64,000 nt of DNA from Piscicola geometra. Taxonomy: Eukaryota > Annelida > Clitellata > Hirudinida > Piscicolidae. This document shows, in pieces, positions 59,601-64,000 of the stretch. The notes below the pieces were generated by a model that was given only the letters and a program-made list of their open reading frames with translations, did no database searches and was not told where the DNA came from. The stretch is from positions 3,442,099 to 3,506,098 of the forward strand of contig OX030964.1 of NCBI GenBank assembly GCA_943735955.1, given 5' to 3'. How positions within the stretch are numbered: the first letter of the stretch is position 1; every line of letters begins with the position of its first letter. Both the position numbers and the translations under genes were made by a program.

Positions 59601-60700
59601 CATCCCGCTCTGTTCTGGGCATTGTCGCTTCAGGACCTCTTTACAGGATGGAAATTGCTTCTAGGGTCTTTAAAAATGACATTATTATAAATTATTTTCA
59701 AAATTAATTTAATTTAAATTTGTTTGAAAAAAAACAACTTTAATTGTTAAAATTTTTAAAATCGTATTTAAAATATTAATGACATCACTCCAAATTCCCA
59801 AAAACGAATGTAATGAATTCCACAATTAGTTCAAACCTTGCAAAAGACGTTTTTCCCTTTTTAAATAAAAACCTTCATGAAGCCTAATTTCTCTTCTTCT
59901 TCTTCGACAAACCCTGGTTTCAAGGCACTTCTGCAGATCTTCTGCTGACGATAAATCTCGCGCCAAGAGCGTGGTCTACATTTGATGCACTAAAACTCAA
60001 GAATTTTTGTGTGCTAATTAGGAAAATTACAGTTGACAATTTTTATATTGGAAAATGTGATTTTAATGCTCTTTTCAATATAAATAAATCTTGAATACTA
60101 TTATATGGTAAAGTATTTTTTAAATTAAACTTGCTTTAAAAAATTTAATTTGCTACTATATATTTTTCAACAAATTTTTCAATTACTCCTTTCTACACTC
60201 TCTTCCCGTCCCACCTCTTTGTCCACTCTTCCCTTTTCTCTTCCTCTCTCCCACTCCATCTATCTTATCTCTCTCAACCACCACCAACATCATCTCTTCT
60301 GATTAATCCACACTAGAACACTCACTACCCCGGGGCGGATTTAATCGGGCGTGTTGACTTTAAATTAATTTAAATCGAGGTCACTCCATAGGTGTCGCTG
60401 CGAGCCCCTCGGGCGATGAAACTCCCGCTTAATTGAATGTACTCTCGCGTAAACTGCAGTGCCATAATGTAATGTTTGTCGATGGCATTGTCTCGAAATC
60501 AAGTTAGTCTCCTATATTCTCGGTTGTTTCATTTAGAAATTAAGTTACTCCTCTATTCGCGGTTGTTTCATTTTTCTTTTTTTTGCAAGATATGTCGTCT
60601 AGCAGGAGATTTGATGCTTGAGAATGCTCGCGAAGGATTGTCCCTAGAAACGCCAAAAAACAGTGACAACTAAAAGTTTTGCAACAAGAAAAAGACTTTA
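56676..60700. other. Long AT-rich region without recognised genes
   Basis: A 107-codon Lys/Ile-rich ORF (57097-57420) has no recognisable motif and is likely chance. CAA repeats lie at 57740-57815. Two less AT-rich islands stand out (59430-59660 and 60310-60660), but neither shows a convincing ORF. Confidence 0.45.
60500..60575. repeat. Imperfect 37-41 bp duplication
   Basis: GAAATCAAGTTAGTCTCCTA then TATTCTCGGTTGTTTCATTT is repeated as GAAATTAAGTTACTCCTCTA then TTCGCGGTTGTTTCATTT. Confidence 0.75.
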
Positions 60701-60719
60701 AAAAATTAACTCTTTAATA

Positions 60720-60845
60720 ACAACACCACTAAATCGAAACAACAACAACAGAAACAACAACAACAGCCACGACAACAACAGCCACAACAACAACAACAAC
60801 AGCAGCCACAACAACAACAACAACAGCAGCCACAACAACAACAGC

Positions 60846-60904
<59 letters not shown>

Positions 60905-60985
60905 CTACAACAACAACAACAACAACTACAACAACAACAACAAAAACTACAACAACAGCAACAGCAACAACAACTCGAAAGCAGC
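60720..60985. repeat. CAA microsatellite cluster
   Basis: (CAA)n with CAG, CCA and CTA interruptions. It gives Leu, Cys or Val homopolymer ORFs on the minus strand and no gene. Confidence 0.9.
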
Positions 60986-61064
60986 AACAGCTACACCAGA
61001 TGAAGCATGCAGCCATAATTCACGCTCCAACGGATTCCCGATGCAGACATCATGTCGCGAGGGA

Positions 61065-61680
61065 TGCCGAGGTGGTGGTGCTGATGATGATGCTGAAGGG
61101 ACAATGATGATGTTGAGGGGGTGATGGTGCTGATGATGATTCTGAGGGGACAATGATGATGATGAGGGGGTGATGGTGGTGATGATGATGATGAAGGAGC
61201 AATGATGATGATGAGGGGGTGATGGTGGTGATGATGATGATGAAGGAGCAATGATGATGATGAGGGGGTGATGGTGGTGATGATGATGATGAAGGAGCAA
61301 TGATGATGATGAGGGGGTGATGGTGGTGATGATGATGATGAAGGAGCAATGATGATGATGAGGGGGTGATGGTGGTGATGATGATGATGAAGAGGTGATG
61401 ATGATGATGAAGGGGCAAGGATGATGATGATGATGAAGGGGCAAGGATGATGATGAGGGGGTGATGATGATGATGATGATGATTAATATAGTTCTGAGAT
61501 GGAAGTGGTGATGAGGATGTTGAGGGGGTGGGTAATTACAATGGTGATGCTTAGGGGGTGGTGATGATGATGATGAGATGTTGGTGAAGATGATGGTGAA
61601 GTGGTAGTAGTGATGATGGTGAGATGGATAGTGATGAAGTGGTAGTAGTGATGATGATGATGATGAATAGTAATGATGAT
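61065..61680. repeat. Higher-order GAT minisatellite, about 54-bp unit
   Basis: Five or more copies of a unit made of GATGATGATGATGAAGGAGC plus AATGATGATGATGAGGGGGT plus GATGGTGGT, with more degenerate flanks. The His/Ser/Pro ORF on the minus strand (60947-61762) is its translation. Confidence 0.88.
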
Positions 61681-62194
61681 GAAGAAACAAAGTTGGATAG
61701 TGAAGATGATGATAATGATTGATAATGATTGAAACGATGAAAAAACTAAAGTTAAAAATCAAGCGTAAGGAGTAATGAAAGTAGAAATAGGATTTTTAGA
61801 TGGGAAAAAATGGCAGCTAATCGAAAAAACACTTATTCACTCAATAAAAAACTAATTTCAAAACTTAAGTTCAAAAAAAAAATTTAATCGTTCTTAAACA
61901 TGAGAGGAAGATAAGGTGAGGCATAAAGACACCTAAGAATACCATTGGGGGTACATGAATGAAAGATGATGAAAAAGAAGATAAAAAGCAAAAAGATGGG
62001 CAAGAGGAGAAAAAGGAAGAAGTAGATTATGATAATGATTTATTAGGCTTAGTCACGAACTCTTTTATTTGATTATTTTTCTCTACTTTCTGTCTATCCT
62101 TGGTTGTTTAGTGGCATGTTTTGAACACATTACAACATATTACTTTGGGAATTTAGGTATATTTTCTATGTGTTTTTTAAAAGCACATTTGAAA

Positions 62195-62215
62195 ACACAT
62201 TTGCACACACACAAA

Positions 62216-62251
<36 letters not shown>

Positions 62252-62510
62252 ATACACAAACCACACATACCCACACATACATACACGCACAAACAAATAC
62301 CAATCGATCCCTTTCCAGTGTGAAAAAGTGCAATTAAAGGCTCATCACTCTTACTACAATCATTATCATCATCATCATCCTCATCATCATCATCATCCTC
62401 ATCATCATCATCATCACCATCATCATCCTCATCGCCATAATCATCATCATCCTCATCGTCATCATCATCATCATCATCATCCTCATCATCATCATCGTCA
62501 TCATCGTTTA
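62195..62510. repeat. (CA)n and (ATC)n microsatellites
   Basis: CA-rich repeats at 62200-62300 and ATC/CATCCTCATC repeats at 62358-62508. Confidence 0.9.
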
Positions 62511-62929
62511 AGGGAGAGCCTTTCCTTCCTTGAGAAGTCTTTAACAGCATCAGATTACTCGTTCAAATATCTCCGTGATAGTTTTTTTATTTTCAAAATT
62601 GAAATCCACTTGTGTTTTGAGTTGTAACCGATGAAAATTAAATGGAAAACAAAACACAAAAATGCGCATTAAAAACAATTCCAGCAGCACGCATACCGTC
62701 CACACTTTGAGGTAAAACTAAAGAAAACACAACAACACATTGACAGAGGTTCATGCAAACAAACAAAAAGATACACATAAAATCGCACATAGAAAGACAC
62801 ATAGAAGCACACATAGAAGCACACATGCAAACACACAAACTCGTAGGTTCCGGCATAGGCATTATGATTCAAATGAAGGAACAACAACATCAATAAGTCT
62901 GCATCCCCCTCATAACTTCGCATGTGTGT

Positions 62930-63002
62930 TTCTGAGTGTGTGTGTGTGTGTGTATGTGTTTATGTGTATGTGACACACACACATACAGAAACCAGCACAC
63001 AC

Positions 63003-63041
<39 letters not shown>

Positions 63042-63045
63042 CATA
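62930..63045. repeat. (TG)n / (CA)n inverted pair
   Basis: A TG run (62936-62972) is followed by a CA run (62973-63043), so the segment could fold into a hairpin. Confidence 0.8.
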
Positions 63046-63182
63046 ATCATATCAGTACAGTGGGTTGTTTGATATTCGATTAAAAAGAGAAAAATTGTTT
63101 GCCAGAGGTTTCTAGGTGAGATTGCTCTTGATCGTTATCATGAGCACTGTCATCACTTTCGTCATCATCATCATTTCCAACC

Positions 63183-63213
<31 letters not shown>

Positions 63214-64000
63214 TATCATCATTTATATGGTACTTTTCAGCGTTTTGTGAACAGGCTGGAGCACCAGAACAGCTTTTCCAGGCATTCATTCATTCATTCA
63301 TTTACTCATTCATTCATTCATTATTTCTTCATTTTTTTAGTTCAAAGTGGATGGTAGAAAGAACGGATTGAAGAGATGGATGGATGGAAGGCTGAATAAA
63401 TGGATTGATGGATGGATGGATAATTAAATAAAAAAATGATTTTTAAAAAGTGTTAAATATGGATAAATGGGTGTAGAGGCATAAAAGATTATTAAGGGTG
63501 AGATTGAAACTCATGGGATGGCGAGGGTAGAAAATGGAAGTTGATATCGAAAATTATTCATTAAAAAAGAAATAAGCGCGCGAAATATGGATCGCTTTGA
63601 AGGCCGTAGCAAAATAATATTTTAATATCGGCAGTAAAAGGAAAAAAAAACTCAAAAGAAAAACTGAAATATGTGGAAAATGAAAACTTTGGACGGGTGG
63701 AAGGAAGGAGAGAAGGAACTGGAGAGAAGGAACTGGATGGAAGTGTGGAAGAAAGAGTAAAATGGTTGGGAAAATGATGGTGAATTGTGATGGAACGAAA
63801 TCAGAAGAGTTAAGTAAAAAATAAATAAATAAATTGAAAGTGAGAAGAGGGTGGAATAAGAGAGAGAAGGTGGAATAAGAGAGAGAGGGTGGAATAAGAG
63901 AAAGAGAGGGTGGAATAAGAGAGAGAGGGTGGAATAAGAGAGAGGGGGAAAAGATGAAAGATCATAAATATCTAGCTGGGCGGTTCCGTTCTTTAGAATT
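63046..64000. other. Window end, simple repeats only
   Basis: ATC (63165-63225), ATTC (63283-63325), GGATGG (63375-63420) and GGTGGAATAAGAGAGAGA (63850-63940, about four copies) repeats in AT-rich sequence. No gene is recognised. Confidence 0.6.

Overview
This is an AT-rich animal (metazoan) genomic window with spliced genes, 60-1500 bp introns and an extreme load of micro- and minisatellites. The gene set (an Otx homeobox gene, a MAP4K4/TNIK/MINK kinase, an atypical nuclear IkappaB, HAUS1, IQUB, a clan-2 cytochrome P450 and a CR1/L2-type LINE) is bilaterian. Asn/Gln/Thr homopeptides, compact introns and the tandem pair of K50 PRD-class homeobox genes suggest a spiralian, perhaps a leech-like annelid; the species assignment is inference only.

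Layout. Plus strand: an Otx gene (760-5762, 3 exons, 781 aa) followed 1.6 kb later by a divergent Otx-like K50 homeobox gene (7384-9040, 3 exons, 427 aa). After 2.6 kb of AT-rich spacer, everything else is on the minus strand: a Ste20-family MAP4K4/TNIK/MINK kinase with a CNH domain (11615-26803, 29 exons, a closed 1193-aa frame); a large Bcl3/IkappaB-zeta-like ankyrin protein (27401-33282, 7 exons, 1257 aa); HAUS1 of the augmin complex (34313-36738, 9 exons, 277 aa); IQUB (37311-46876, about 17 exons); a 5'-truncated LINE (about 47290-49755); two weak candidate exons near 50 kb; and an intronless cytochrome P450 (52821-54380, 519 aa) with a TATA box. From 55 to 64 kb I see no convincing gene, only simple repeats and a tRNA-like SINE.

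I built the exon models by hand from splice sites. Exon phases agree at every junction in five of the genes. In IQUB one junction (exon 15/16) does not close. Most long ORFs in the window are artefacts of 14-, 15- or 27-bp tandem arrays filling introns.

The genes are not an obvious pathway. The most interesting structures are the tandem homeobox pair, the oversized repeat-rich IkappaB with a kappaB-like site upstream, splice sites embedded in satellite arrays, a telomere-like block inside a kinase intron, and a 3' tail shared by the LINE and dispersed SINE-like copies.
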